A DNA stretch of 64,000 bases from Cellulomonas wangsupingiae (GTDB lineage Bacteria; Actinomycetota; Actinomycetes; Actinomycetales; Cellulomonadaceae): the NCBI RefSeq assembly GCF_024508275.1, contig NZ_CP101989.1, forward strand, positions 620,001 to 684,000. The letters run 5' to 3'. A program made the translations under genes and the position numbers. The notes below the pieces were generated by a model. The model was not told the origin of the DNA. It saw only the letters and a list, made by a program, of their open reading frames with translations, and ran no database searches. Shown here one piece after another: positions 39,108-47,699 of this stretch. The number at the start of each line of letters is the position of its first letter. The first letter of the stretch is position 1.

Positions 39108-40624
39108 ACGCGCAGGACGACGTGCACGACGAGGGTGGGCGGCGCTTGGACCAGATCCGCCTGACGGGGCTCAGCGCGACCGGGTACCACGGGGTGTTCG
39201 CCCACGAGCGCCGCGAGGGCCAGACGTTCGTCGCGGACGTCGTCGTCCACCTGGACACGCGGCGCGCCGCCGCGGGGGACGACCTCGCGCACACCGTCGA
39301 CTACGGCGAGCTCGCCCAGCTGGTGGTCGCCGTGCTCGGTGGCGAGCCGGTCGACCTGGTCGAGACGGTCGCCGAGCGCATCGCCGCGACCGTGCTCGCG
39401 CGCCCGCACGTGCAGGCCGTCGACGTCGCGGTGCACAAGCCGCAGGCGCCCATCACCGTGCCGTTCGGCGACGTCGTGGTCGCCATCCGGCGCGACCGCA
39501 CCAAGCTGCCCGCGGCGGAGCCGTACCGGCCGCCGACCGGCCAGGTGCGGCGCGGCGACGGGCGGCACCCGGTCACGGCGGACCAGCCCGGTGCGCGCTC
39601 GGCACCGCCGCTCGCCGAGCCGCCGGCCCCGACGCCCGAGCCCGCGCAGCCCGTGCCCGTGGCGACCGCGCAGGCCGCCCCGCCGGTGCCCGCGCGCGTC
39701 TCGGTGGCGGACGCCCTCTCGGGTGGTGTGCCGACGACGGACGCGGGACGCCGCGCGCACGACGCCGGGCCCGACGGGGCGGGTGCCGTCCTCGTCGGTC
39801 CCGCACCCACCGGTGCGGTCCCGACCGGCGTGATGCCCGCGGTCCCTGCCGGGCCCGCCGCCGAGGCGTGGTCGGCGCCGCACGAGGAGCCCTCGTACTC
39901 GTACGACGGCCCGCCGACCGAGCTGATGGCCCCGGTGGTCGACGTCGAGCGGACCGCGCCGACGTCGCCGGCACCGGAGGCCGCGCGGACCGAGCTCATG
40001 GCCCCGGTGACGGACGTCGTCGAGGGCGAGCTCGTCCTCGACGCCTTCGACGAGCCGCCGGCGCACCCGGTCCGTGCCGTGCTCGCGCTCGGCGCCAACC
40101 TGGGCCCCGCCCAGGACACGCTGCGCCAGGCCGTGGCGGACCTCGCGGCCACGCCCGGCCTGGAGGTCGTGGCCGTCTCGCCCCTGGCCCGCACCGCCGC
40201 GGTCGGCCCGGAGCAGCCCGACTACCTCAACGCCGTCGTCCTGACGCGCACGACCCTCGCCCCGCGCGAGCTGCTGCGGGCCGTGCAGGCCGTCGAGCTG
40301 CGCCACGGGCGGGAGCGGCGCGAGCACTGGGGCCCGCGGACGCTCGACATCGACGTCGTGGTCCACGGGGAGACGCTGGGGGTGACCGACGACCTCGAGC
40401 TGCCGCACCCGCGCGCGCACCAGCGCGCGTTCGTGCTGCAGCCGTGGGCGCAGGTCGACCCCGAGGCGGTCCTCCCGGGGCTCGGCGGCGGCCCCGTCGC
40501 GCTGCTCGCCGCCACGGCACCCGACCGTGACGGCGTGCGGTGGATGGCGCTGGACTGGCTCACCGCACCCGTGCCCGCCGCGAACGCCGAGCCGGACGGC
40601 GCGGGCGAGGCGCACCACCCGTGA
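39104..40624 (+). CDS. folBK: Bifunctional dihydroneopterin aldolase / HPPK (FolB-FolK fusion)
   Basis: 506 residues. The N-terminal FolB domain (about 15-130) shows GYHGVFAHERREGQTF and the catalytic Lys in VHKPQAPI. The C-terminal FolK domain (about 320-490) shows LALGANLGP, PDYLNAVV and the magnesium motif RTLDIDVV. It therefore performs two consecutive steps between folE and folP products. The 185-residue linker is Pro/Ala/Val-rich and contains ELMAPV twice, 25 residues apart (about 272 and 297). Start GTG 39104 overlaps the folP stop by 4 nt, which argues for translational coupling. Confidence 0.93.
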   Translation: MNAQDDVHDEGGRRLDQIRLTGLSATGYHGVFAHERREGQTFVADVVVHLDTRRAAAGDDLAHTVDYGELAQLVVAVLGGEPVDLVETVAERIAATVLARPHVQAVDVAVHKPQAPITVPFGDVVVAIRRDRTKLPAAEPYRPPTGQVRRGDGRHPVTADQPGARSAPPLAEPPAPTPEPAQPVPVATAQAAPPVPARVSVADALSGGVPTTDAGRRAHDAGPDGAGAVLVGPAPTGAVPTGVMPAVPAGPAAEAWSAPHEEPSYSYDGPPTELMAPVVDVERTAPTSPAPEAARTELMAPVTDVVEGELVLDAFDEPPAHPVRAVLALGANLGPAQDTLRQAVADLAATPGLEVVAVSPLARTAAVGPEQPDYLNAVVLTRTTLAPRELLRAVQAVELRHGRERREHWGPRTLDIDVVVHGETLGVTDDLELPHPRAHQRAFVLQPWAQVDPEAVLPGLGGGPVALLAATAPDRDGVRWMALDWLTAPVPAANAEPDGAGEAHHP

Positions 40625-41115
40625 GCGCGACCCGCCTGCGCACGCTCGTGCTGCTCGCGGCGGGCGTGACCGCGGTCACCTGGTGGGTGATGCGGATGGT
40701 CGTCGGCCGCGGCGCCGCGATCCCGCCCGACGTGCCGCGGCTCGTCGTCGCCGTCGAGCTGGTGATCGCCGGCGTGGTGCTCGCCATGGGCTGGGCGGTG
40801 CGGCAGTACCAGCGGGGCAAGCACCCCACGCTCGACCCGGTCCGCGCCGCGCGGACGGCGGTGCTGGCCAAGGCGTCGTGCTACACCGGTGCGCTGCTCA
40901 CGGGGTGGTACGGCGGCCAGGCGCTGTCCCTGCTGACCGACGCGGACGTGCCGGGCAACCCGGCACGGGCCACGGCGGCCGGCATCGCGGTGCTGGGGGC
41001 CGTGGCCCTGGCGGTCGTCGGGCTCGTCGTCGAGCACTGGTGCCGCATCCCACCACCGGACGCCGACGAGCCGACGCTCGCCGGCGCCTCCGAGCCGGAC
41101 CCGTCGGCGGGCTGA
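40621..41115 (+). CDS. DUF3180 membrane protein
   Basis: 164 residues with four predicted TM helices (about 6-24, 38-58, 84-104 and 118-140). It matches the DUF3180 family by its position after folK and by its four-helix pattern. Its function is unknown. The GTG start overlaps the folBK stop by 4 nt. Confidence 0.8.
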   Translation: MSATRLRTLVLLAAGVTAVTWWVMRMVVGRGAAIPPDVPRLVVAVELVIAGVVLAMGWAVRQYQRGKHPTLDPVRAARTAVLAKASCYTGALLTGWYGGQALSLLTDADVPGNPARATAAGIAVLGAVALAVVGLVVEHWCRIPPPDADEPTLAGASEPDPSAG

Positions 41116-41191
41116 AAGCACACCCGCTCCCCGTCCGGTCTCGTCCTCCGGTCGGACCACCGGGGTCGCGAGGTGCGGGAGGATGGGCGTC

Positions 41192-41713
41192 ATGACCACG
41201 AACCCCGACGGGCACGGCGCGGCGCCGGCTGCCGACCCGTTCGACCTGCACGACGTCGCCTGGACCGCGGTCTCGCCGCGCCTGACGACGGCCCGGCTGG
41301 TGGTCCTCGGGATCTGGGCGGTCGTGCTGCTGGTCCCGACGGTGCTGGTCGCGGCCCTGGTCGGCGTCGCGTGGGTCTGGGTGGTGCCCGGTGTCCTCGC
41401 CGTGGTGCTCGCCTGGGCGGGTCTGCTGGTGCCGCGGCAGGTCCGCGCGCTGCGGTACGCCGAGCGTGCCGACGACCTGCTGATCCGCCGCGGCATCATG
41501 CTGCGCCAGCTCGTCGTCGTCCCCTACGGCCGCATGCAGTACGTCGACGTGAGCTCGGGGCCCCTGGCGCGCCGGTTCGGCATCGCCACCGTGCAGCTGC
41601 ACACCGCCGCGCCCGGCACCGACGCCACCATCCCGGGCCTCCCGCCGACCGAGGCGGCGCGGCTGCGCGACCGGCTCGCGTCGCGCGGTGAGGCTCGGCT
41701 GGCGGGACTGTGA
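41192..41713 (+). CDS. PH (bPH2)-domain membrane protein, YdbS-like
   Basis: 173 residues. Two TM helices lie at about 33-80. The bPH2 domain follows (YAERADDLLIRRGIMLRQLVVVPYGRMQYVDVSSGPLARRFGIATVQLHTA). ATG 41192 is preferred because GAGGAT lies 7 nt upstream like other leaderless starts here; an in-frame ATG at 41183 overlaps that element. It is paired with the two-domain PH protein downstream through a 4-nt overlap. Bacillus YdbS/YdbT homologues affect resistance to antimicrobial proteins, but the molecular role is not known. Confidence 0.83.
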   Translation: MTTNPDGHGAAPAADPFDLHDVAWTAVSPRLTTARLVVLGIWAVVLLVPTVLVAALVGVAWVWVVPGVLAVVLAWAGLLVPRQVRALRYAERADDLLIRRGIMLRQLVVVPYGRMQYVDVSSGPLARRFGIATVQLHTAAPGTDATIPGLPPTEAARLRDRLASRGEARLAGL

Positions 41714-43320
41714 GCACCGCCCTGCGGCCCGTGCCCGACGCCGCGGGCGAGGAGGGGTACGACTGGCGCCGCCTGCACCCCGTGACGCCCGCGCTGCGCG
41801 GGTGGAAGGCGCTGGTGGCGTTCGTCGCGGTCGTCGGGTACCAGATGTCCGACTCGCTGCGCGGCGTGGCCGACGCCCTGGGCCCGGGACGGGCCTGGCT
41901 GATCGTGGTCGGCGTCATCGTCCTCGTGGGTGTCGTGGGCTTCGTGTACTCCGCGCTCGCGTGGCGCGTCATGCGGTACGCGGTCACGGACGAGGCGGTG
42001 CACCTGCGCACGGGCCTGCTGTTCCGGCAGCAGCGCCAGGCGCGGCTCGACCGGCTGCAGGCCGTCGACGTCGTGCAGCCGCTGCTGGCCCGGCTGCTCG
42101 GCCTGGCCCAGCTCAACCTCGAGGTCGCGGGCGGGACGGGTTCCGCCGTGCAGCTGGCGTTCCTGCGGGAGTCCGAGGCCACCGCGCTGCGCACGCAGAT
42201 CCTCGCGCTCGCGGCCGGGCTGGGCCCGCGGCGGGCGCCCGCGGCCGGTGACCCGGACGTCGCGACGGCCGGCCTCCCGCCGGACGGGACGGCGCCCGAC
42301 GCACCGGGCACCGTCACCGCCCCGGCGGCGCCGCTCTACGAGGCGGCGCCCGAGCGGCAGGTGTACGAGCTGCCGATGCCGCGGCTCATCGGGTCCATCC
42401 TGCGCTCGGTGCCGCCGTGGTTCCTGCTCGTCGTCGTGGTCGGGGTCGTCGTCGGCAGCATCCTCTCCGGCGACGTCGGCGGCATGTTCGTCCTCGTGCC
42501 GGCCGTGGTCGGCGCGGGCGGGTACGTGTGGGGCCGCATCAACACCGGCGCCACGTTCCGCGCCGCGGTGTCCCCGGACGGCATCCGGCTGCGCCACGGA
42601 CTGACCGAGACGCGCACGCAGACCGTCCCGCCGGGGCGCGTGCAGGCCGTGTCGATCAGCCAGGGCCCGCTGTGGCGGGGGGCGGACTGGTGGAAGGTCG
42701 AGATCAACGTCGCCGGCTACGGCGCGGAGTCCGCGACGGAGTCCGTGCTGCACCCCGTGGCGACGCGCGCCGAGGCGGCGGTGGCGCTGTGGCTGGTGCT
42801 GCCGGACCTCGGTGTCGACGACCCGCGGGCCGTGCTCGACGCCGCGCTGGGCGGCGTCGACGAGGACGGCGGCTTCACCGCTGCCCCGTACCGCGCGCGC
42901 TGGGTCGACCCGCTGAGCCGGCGCCGGCACGGCGTGCTCGTGACCCGCACGGCGCTGCTCATGCGCTCGGGGCGGTGGTGGCGCACCGTGGTCGTCGTGC
43001 CGCACGAGCGGACCCAGAGCCTGGCGCTGCGGCAGGGGCCGCTGCAGCGGCGGCTGGCGCTCGCGTCGTTCGTCGCGCACTCCACGCCCGGGCCGGTGAC
43101 GCCGACCGTCGAGCACCTCGACCAGCACGTCGCCGCGGCGCTCCTCGAGGAGCAGTCGCGCCGGGCGCGCGAGGCACGTGCCGTCGCCGGGCCGGAGCTG
43201 TGGATGCGGACCGCGGAGGCGGACCTCGGTGCCGCCGGCCACGTCGCCGGCGCGCACCCGCCGCGGGACGCGGACGTGCCCCCGGGTGCGGCTGCGCAGC
43301 CGTCGGAGCCGCGACCGTGA
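41710..43320 (+). CDS. Two-module PH (bPH2)-domain membrane protein, YdbT-like
   Basis: 536 residues. TM pairs lie at about 35-80 and 235-275. Two bPH2 domains follow them (DEAVHLRTGLLFRQQRQARLDRLQAVDVVQPLLARLLGLAQL, and the RWVDPLSRRRHGVLVTRTALLMRSGRWWRTVVVVPHERTQSL region). It is the larger partner of the YdbS-like protein, joined by a 4-nt overlap. Its last 60 residues are disordered and Pro/Ala-rich. Confidence 0.82.
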   Translation: MSTALRPVPDAAGEEGYDWRRLHPVTPALRGWKALVAFVAVVGYQMSDSLRGVADALGPGRAWLIVVGVIVLVGVVGFVYSALAWRVMRYAVTDEAVHLRTGLLFRQQRQARLDRLQAVDVVQPLLARLLGLAQLNLEVAGGTGSAVQLAFLRESEATALRTQILALAAGLGPRRAPAAGDPDVATAGLPPDGTAPDAPGTVTAPAAPLYEAAPERQVYELPMPRLIGSILRSVPPWFLLVVVVGVVVGSILSGDVGGMFVLVPAVVGAGGYVWGRINTGATFRAAVSPDGIRLRHGLTETRTQTVPPGRVQAVSISQGPLWRGADWWKVEINVAGYGAESATESVLHPVATRAEAAVALWLVLPDLGVDDPRAVLDAALGGVDEDGGFTAAPYRARWVDPLSRRRHGVLVTRTALLMRSGRWWRTVVVVPHERTQSLALRQGPLQRRLALASFVAHSTPGPVTPTVEHLDQHVAAALLEEQSRRAREARAVAGPELWMRTAEADLGAAGHVAGAHPPRDADVPPGAAAQPSEPRP

Positions 43321-44363
43321 CGGCCGACCCCGCCTCCCGGCCCGGTCGTCTCGGCGTCGGTGTGGTCGGCGCCGGCCGCGTCGGCGCCGTCCTCGGCAGC
43401 GCGCTGCGCGGCGCCGGGCACCCCGTCGTCGGCGTGTCCGCGGTCTCCGACGCCTCGCGCGAGCGGGCGTCCACGCTGCTGCCGGGCGTCCCGGTGCTCG
43501 AGGTGCCGGAGGTCGTGCGTCGCGCCGAGCTCGTGCTGCTCGCCGTCCCCGACGACGCGCTGGGCGACCTGGTGCAGGGCCTGGCGGACACCGGCGCGTG
43601 GCAGGCCGGGCAGATCGTCGTGCACACGTCGGGGCGGTACGGGACGGCGGTCCTGGCCCCCGCCCGCGCCGCCGGGGTCATCCCGCTCGCGCTGCACCCC
43701 GCGATGACGTTCACGGGGACGTCGCTCGATCTGTCCCGCGTGGTGGGGTGCGCGTTCGCCGTGACGGCGCCCGCGCCCGTCCTGCCGATCGGCCAGGCGC
43801 TCGTCGTCGAGATCGGCGGGGAGCCGGTCGTCGTCGACGAGGACCTGCGCCCGCTGTACCACGCGGGTCTCGCGCACGGGTCGAACCACCTGGTCGTGCT
43901 GGTCGCGCAGGCCGCGCAGGCGCTGCGCGCGGCGGGCGTCGGCGAGCCGGGGCGTGTGCTGCGTCCGCTGCTGGAGGCGACGCTCGACGGTGCGCTGCGC
44001 GCCGAGGACGCCGCGGGTGACGGGGGAGCCGGTGCCATCGCCGCGCTGACCGGTCCCGTGCGGCGCGGCGACGCCGGCACGGTCCGCGACCACGTCGCGG
44101 TCCTCACGGCGCTGGGCGCGGCCAGCGGCGCGGTCGACGTGCCGACCGGGTACGGTGCCCTGTCCCGCGCCGCGGCGGCCCGGGCGCTGAGCGCCGGGCT
44201 CGTGGGCCCGGACGCCGCCCAGCGGGTGCTCGACGCGCTCGCGGGCATCAACCCGGCCCCGCCCGTGTTGCAGCAGGACGACGACCCCGGACCACCGCCG
44301 GGCCCCGACGGCCCCGCAGGGCCGGCAGACGACAGCGGCCACCCGCCGCAGGAGGACGCATGA
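43317..44363 (+). CDS. Rossmann-fold DUF2520 dehydrogenase-like protein
   Basis: 348 residues. The N-terminal NAD(P)-binding motif is GVVGAGRVGAVLGSAL. LVLLAVPDDALGDL follows. DUF2520 is all-helical and contains IPLALHPAMTFTG and HAGLAHGSNHLVVLVAQA. The family is often next to panC, and a link to pantothenate metabolism has been suggested because the fold resembles ketopantoate reductase; this is not proven here. It overlaps the gene before and panC after by 4 nt each. The tail is Pro/Gly-rich. Confidence 0.85.
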   Translation: MTADPASRPGRLGVGVVGAGRVGAVLGSALRGAGHPVVGVSAVSDASRERASTLLPGVPVLEVPEVVRRAELVLLAVPDDALGDLVQGLADTGAWQAGQIVVHTSGRYGTAVLAPARAAGVIPLALHPAMTFTGTSLDLSRVVGCAFAVTAPAPVLPIGQALVVEIGGEPVVVDEDLRPLYHAGLAHGSNHLVVLVAQAAQALRAAGVGEPGRVLRPLLEATLDGALRAEDAAGDGGAGAIAALTGPVRRGDAGTVRDHVAVLTALGAASGAVDVPTGYGALSRAAAARALSAGLVGPDAAQRVLDALAGINPAPPVLQQDDDPGPPPGPDGPAGPADDSGHPPQEDA

Positions 44364-45340
44364 GCACCACCCACCCCGCCCTGGTGCGCGACCGTGAGGG
44401 TCTGGCCGCGGCGCTCGCCGCGCAGGACGCCACGACGCTGCCCCGCCCGGAGGCGGACACCGCACGTCGGCCGTACCGCCGCGCCGTCGTCATGACGATG
44501 GGCGCGCTGCACGCCGGGCACCTGGCCCTCGTGGAGCACGCGCGGTCGCTGGCCGACGTCGTCGTGGTGACGATCTTCGTCAACCCCCTGCAGTTCGGCC
44601 CGACCGAGGACCTGGCGCGCTACCCGCGGGACCTGGAGGGCGACCTGGCGCTGCTGTCGGGCCCCGGGCTGCTGCGCCCCCAGGACGTGGTGTTCGCGCC
44701 GTCGGTCGACGTCGTCTACCCGGACGGCGACCCGACGGTGCGCGTGAGCGCGGGTCGCGTCGGCGAGGTGCTGGAGGGGGAGTCGCGCCCGGGGCACCTC
44801 GACGGCGTGCTGACGGTCGTGCTCAAGCTGCTGCACCTGACGCGTCCCGACGTCGCCGTCTTCGGCCAGAAGGACGCGCAGCAGGTCGTCGCCGTCCGGC
44901 GCATGGTGGAGGACCTCGACGTGCCGGTCGACGTGGCCGTGCACGCGACCGTGCGCGAGGACGACGGCCTCGCGCGGTCGAGCCGCAACGCGTACCTCTC
45001 GGCCGAGGAGCGCGAGCGCGCCCTGGGCCTGTCGGCGGCGCTGGCCGCCGGGCGCCGCGCCGCGGACGGGGGGCAGGGCCCCGACGAGGTCGCCGCGGCC
45101 GCCCGTGCCGTGCTCGACGAGCGGTTGTCCGACGACGACGCGGTGGACTACGTGGCGCTCGTCGACGCCGCGACGTTCGCGCCGGCCGACGCCCGCACCC
45201 GCGACGCGCTGCTGCTGCTGGCCGCGCGGGTGGGGAGCACGCGGCTGATCGACAACGCCCCGCTGACGCTGCGCACCGGCCTCGCCGGCGCGGGCCGGGG
45301 CTCCGGCGCGGCGGGCCGCGCGACCGGGGGTGCCGCATGA
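44360..45340 (+). CDS. panC: Pantothenate synthetase (pantoate-beta-alanine ligase)
   Basis: 326 residues. It joins pantoate and beta-alanine using ATP. Motifs: [18 protein letters not shown] (HIGH-type), [42 protein letters not shown], and SRNAYLS near the KMSKS-equivalent region. The N-terminus is about 25 residues longer than in typical enzymes. The stop overlaps panD by 4 nt, which keeps beta-alanine supply and use together. Confidence 0.96.
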   Translation: MSTTHPALVRDREGLAAALAAQDATTLPRPEADTARRPYRRAVVMTMGALHAGHLALVEHARSLADVVVVTIFVNPLQFGPTEDLARYPRDLEGDLALLSGPGLLRPQDVVFAPSVDVVYPDGDPTVRVSAGRVGEVLEGESRPGHLDGVLTVVLKLLHLTRPDVAVFGQKDAQQVVAVRRMVEDLDVPVDVAVHATVREDDGLARSSRNAYLSAEERERALGLSAALAAGRRAADGGQGPDEVAAAARAVLDERLSDDDAVDYVALVDAATFAPADARTRDALLLLAARVGSTRLIDNAPLTLRTGLAGAGRGSGAAGRATGGAA

Positions 45341-45807
45341 CGTCGCTGCAGCGCACGATGATGACCGGCAAGGTGCACCGTGCGACGGTCACCGCCGCCG
45401 ACCTGCACTACGTCGGCTCCATCACGATCGACGCCGACCTGCTCGCCGCGGCGGACGTCCTGCCCGGCCAGCAGGTCGACGTCGTCGACGTGACCAACGG
45501 CGCGCGCCTGACCACCTACGCGATCGCGGGCGAGCCCGGCGGCGGTCAGGTCTGCGTCAACGGCGCCGCGGCGCACCTCGTGCACCCGGGCGACGTCGTC
45601 ATCGTCATCGCGTACGGGACCATGTCCGACGCCGAGGCGCGCACGTACACCCCGCACGTCGTGCTCGTCGACGCGGACAACCGCATCGTCGACACGGGCG
45701 ACGACCCGGGCCAGGTGCCAGAGGAGTGGACGGCGCAGACCGGCCTCGTCGCGTCGGGCCTGCCGCTGGCGCGTGGCCGGGAGGCGGTCGACGGCGCTGC
45801 GGGCTGA
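45337..45807 (+). CDS. panD: Aspartate 1-decarboxylase
   Basis: 156 residues. It makes beta-alanine from aspartate and needs a self-cleavage between Gly27 and Ser28 (YVGSITID) to form its pyruvoyl group. The start [11 protein letters not shown] and [13 protein letters not shown] segments are typical. The C-terminal 30 residues extend past the usual length, as in actinobacteria. Confidence 0.96.
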   Translation: MTSLQRTMMTGKVHRATVTAADLHYVGSITIDADLLAAADVLPGQQVDVVDVTNGARLTTYAIAGEPGGGQVCVNGAAAHLVHPGDVVIVIAYGTMSDAEARTYTPHVVLVDADNRIVDTGDDPGQVPEEWTAQTGLVASGLPLARGREAVDGAAG

Positions 45808-45831
45808 CCCTGCCGCGCTAGTGTCCGCTGC

Positions 45832-47550
45832 GTGCTCGTGACGCCCGACCTGCCGTCCGTCCGCCTCGCCACGCGTCTGGCGGCGCCGGACCCGGGCTGG
45901 ACCGTCCAGGCGGACGCGGTCGTGGTGGGCTCCGGGATCGCGGGCCTGACGGCGGCGCTCGAGCTGCGCTCGCGGGTGGGCCGGGTGCTGCTGGTCACCA
46001 AGGGGCTGCTGTCGTCCGGGTCGACGGTGTGGGCGCAGGGCGGGGTCGCCGCGGCGCTCCACCCGGAGGACTCCCCGGCGGCGCACCTGCAGGACACGCT
46101 CGTCGCGGGCGTCGGGCTGTGCGACCCGCGCGCGGTCGAGACGCTGGTCACCGAAGGGCCCCGCCGGGTGCGCGAGCTGGTGGCCCGCGGTGCGGTGTTC
46201 GACACCACGCCGGACGGTGCGATCAGCCTGACGCGCGAGGGCGGGCACCTGACGGACCGCATCGCGCACGCGGGCGGCGACGCGACGGGTGCCGAGATCT
46301 CCCGTGCCCTGGTGGCGCAGATCGAGGCCGTGCGCGACGACCCGGGCATCGAGGTCATCGAGCACGCACTGGTGCTCGACGTGCTGACCGGCCCGCCAGG
46401 GCCCGACGGTGCACCCGGTGCCGTCGCGGGGGTGACGCTGCACGTCATCGGCGAGGGGTCACGCGACGGCGTCGGCGCGGCGCTGGCGCCGGCGGTGGTG
46501 CTGGCCACCGGGGGCATCGGCCAGGTGTACCGCTCGTCGACCAACCCGGCGCAGGCGACGGGCGACGGCATCGCCGCGGCCCTGCGCGCCGGCGCCGTGC
46601 TGGGGGACCTCGAGTTCGTGCAGTTCCACCCGACGGTGCTGTGGCTGGGCGCGGGCGTGAAGGGCCAGCTGACCCTGGTCAGCGAGGCGGTGCGGGGCGA
46701 GGGTGCGCTGCTGCTCGACACCGACGGCGTGCGGTTCATGCCGGACGTGCACCCGCTGGCCGAGCTCGCGCCGCGGGACGTCGTCGCGCACGCGATCGTG
46801 CGACGCACGGCCGCGACCGGCTCGGACCACGTGTGGCTCGATGCGCGCCACCTGGGGCCCGACTTCTTCCGTCGGCGCTTCCCGACGATCCACGAGCGCC
46901 TGGTGGAGCACGGCATCGACCCGGCCACCGACCTGGTGCCGGTGGCGCCGGCGCAGCACTACCACTCGGGCGGCGTGGTCACGGACCTCGACGGGCGGTC
47001 GTCGCTGACCGGCCTGTACGCGGTGGGGGAGGTGGCGTGCACGGGCGTGCACGGCGCCAACCGGCTGGCGTCGAACTCGCTGCTGGAGGGCCTGGTGTTC
47101 GCGCACCGCGCGGCGCGGGACGTCGCGGCGCGCATCGACGGCGGGTTCCTGCCGCGCGTCGAGCCGGTCCCGCGCCCGGGGGCCGAGGCGCTGGTCGCGG
47201 CGGCGTCGCGCGCGCGGGTGCAGCGTGCCGCGACCGACGGTCCGGGCGTGCTGCGCTCGGGCGAGGGGCTGCGGCGGGCGCTGGCCACGCTGGCGGCGAT
47301 CCCGGCGGACGCGCACGAGCGTCGCCACGACGGCCGGCGCCTGGGCGAGCCCCAGCTCGCGGAGTGGGAGACGACGAACGTGCACCAGGTGGCGACCGTG
47401 CTGGCGCTCGCGGCGCTGGTCCGCGAGGAGTCCCGGGGCGGGCACGCGCGGGCGGACCATCCCTCGACGGTGGACGGCTGGCGGCAGCGGCTCTGGGTGA
47501 AGTCCGTACCGGACGGAAGCGTGCAGACCGGGCGTACCCCCGTCGGATAG
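45832..47550 (+). CDS. nadB: L-aspartate oxidase
   Basis: 572 residues. It oxidises aspartate to iminoaspartate for quinolinate synthesis. FAD motifs: VVGSGIAGLTAALELRS, SGSTVWAQGGVAAAL, LEFVQFHPTVLW and GEVACTGVHGANRLASNSLLEG. TAGTGT (45819-45824) lies 7 nt before the GTG start, so the gene probably has its own leaderless promoter after panD. Its usual neighbour nadC is 14 kb downstream, beyond three xylanase genes. No nadA is in the window. Confidence 0.96.
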   Translation: MLVTPDLPSVRLATRLAAPDPGWTVQADAVVVGSGIAGLTAALELRSRVGRVLLVTKGLLSSGSTVWAQGGVAAALHPEDSPAAHLQDTLVAGVGLCDPRAVETLVTEGPRRVRELVARGAVFDTTPDGAISLTREGGHLTDRIAHAGGDATGAEISRALVAQIEAVRDDPGIEVIEHALVLDVLTGPPGPDGAPGAVAGVTLHVIGEGSRDGVGAALAPAVVLATGGIGQVYRSSTNPAQATGDGIAAALRAGAVLGDLEFVQFHPTVLWLGAGVKGQLTLVSEAVRGEGALLLDTDGVRFMPDVHPLAELAPRDVVAHAIVRRTAATGSDHVWLDARHLGPDFFRRRFPTIHERLVEHGIDPATDLVPVAPAQHYHSGGVVTDLDGRSSLTGLYAVGEVACTGVHGANRLASNSLLEGLVFAHRAARDVAARIDGGFLPRVEPVPRPGAEALVAAASRARVQRAATDGPGVLRSGEGLRRALATLAAIPADAHERRHDGRRLGEPQLAEWETTNVHQVATVLALAALVREESRGGHARADHPSTVDGWRQRLWVKSVPDGSVQTGRTPVG

Positions 47551-47572
47551 TCCGATGACCACGCTCCCAGGC

Positions 47573-47582
47573 CGAAACTTTC
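47573..47582 (+). promoter_or_regulatory. Upstream CGAAACTTTC site of xylanase gene 1
   Basis: CGAAACTTTC lies 127 nt before ATG 47700. Related sites lie 124 nt before the other two xylanase genes (52515 and 57559). It resembles GAAA-S-TTTC operators that I recall for xylan genes in Streptomyces. Confidence 0.5.
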
Positions 47583-47699
47583 CATCGGTGGACACGCATC
47601 TGAACGGGTGACCAGGTCTGTCGGCCGGCGTGCCCCGCTCCCACACTGAGCGCCTGCGCCCCATGTTCCGGGCGTGCCGCGGTTGCGCAAGGGAGCGTC

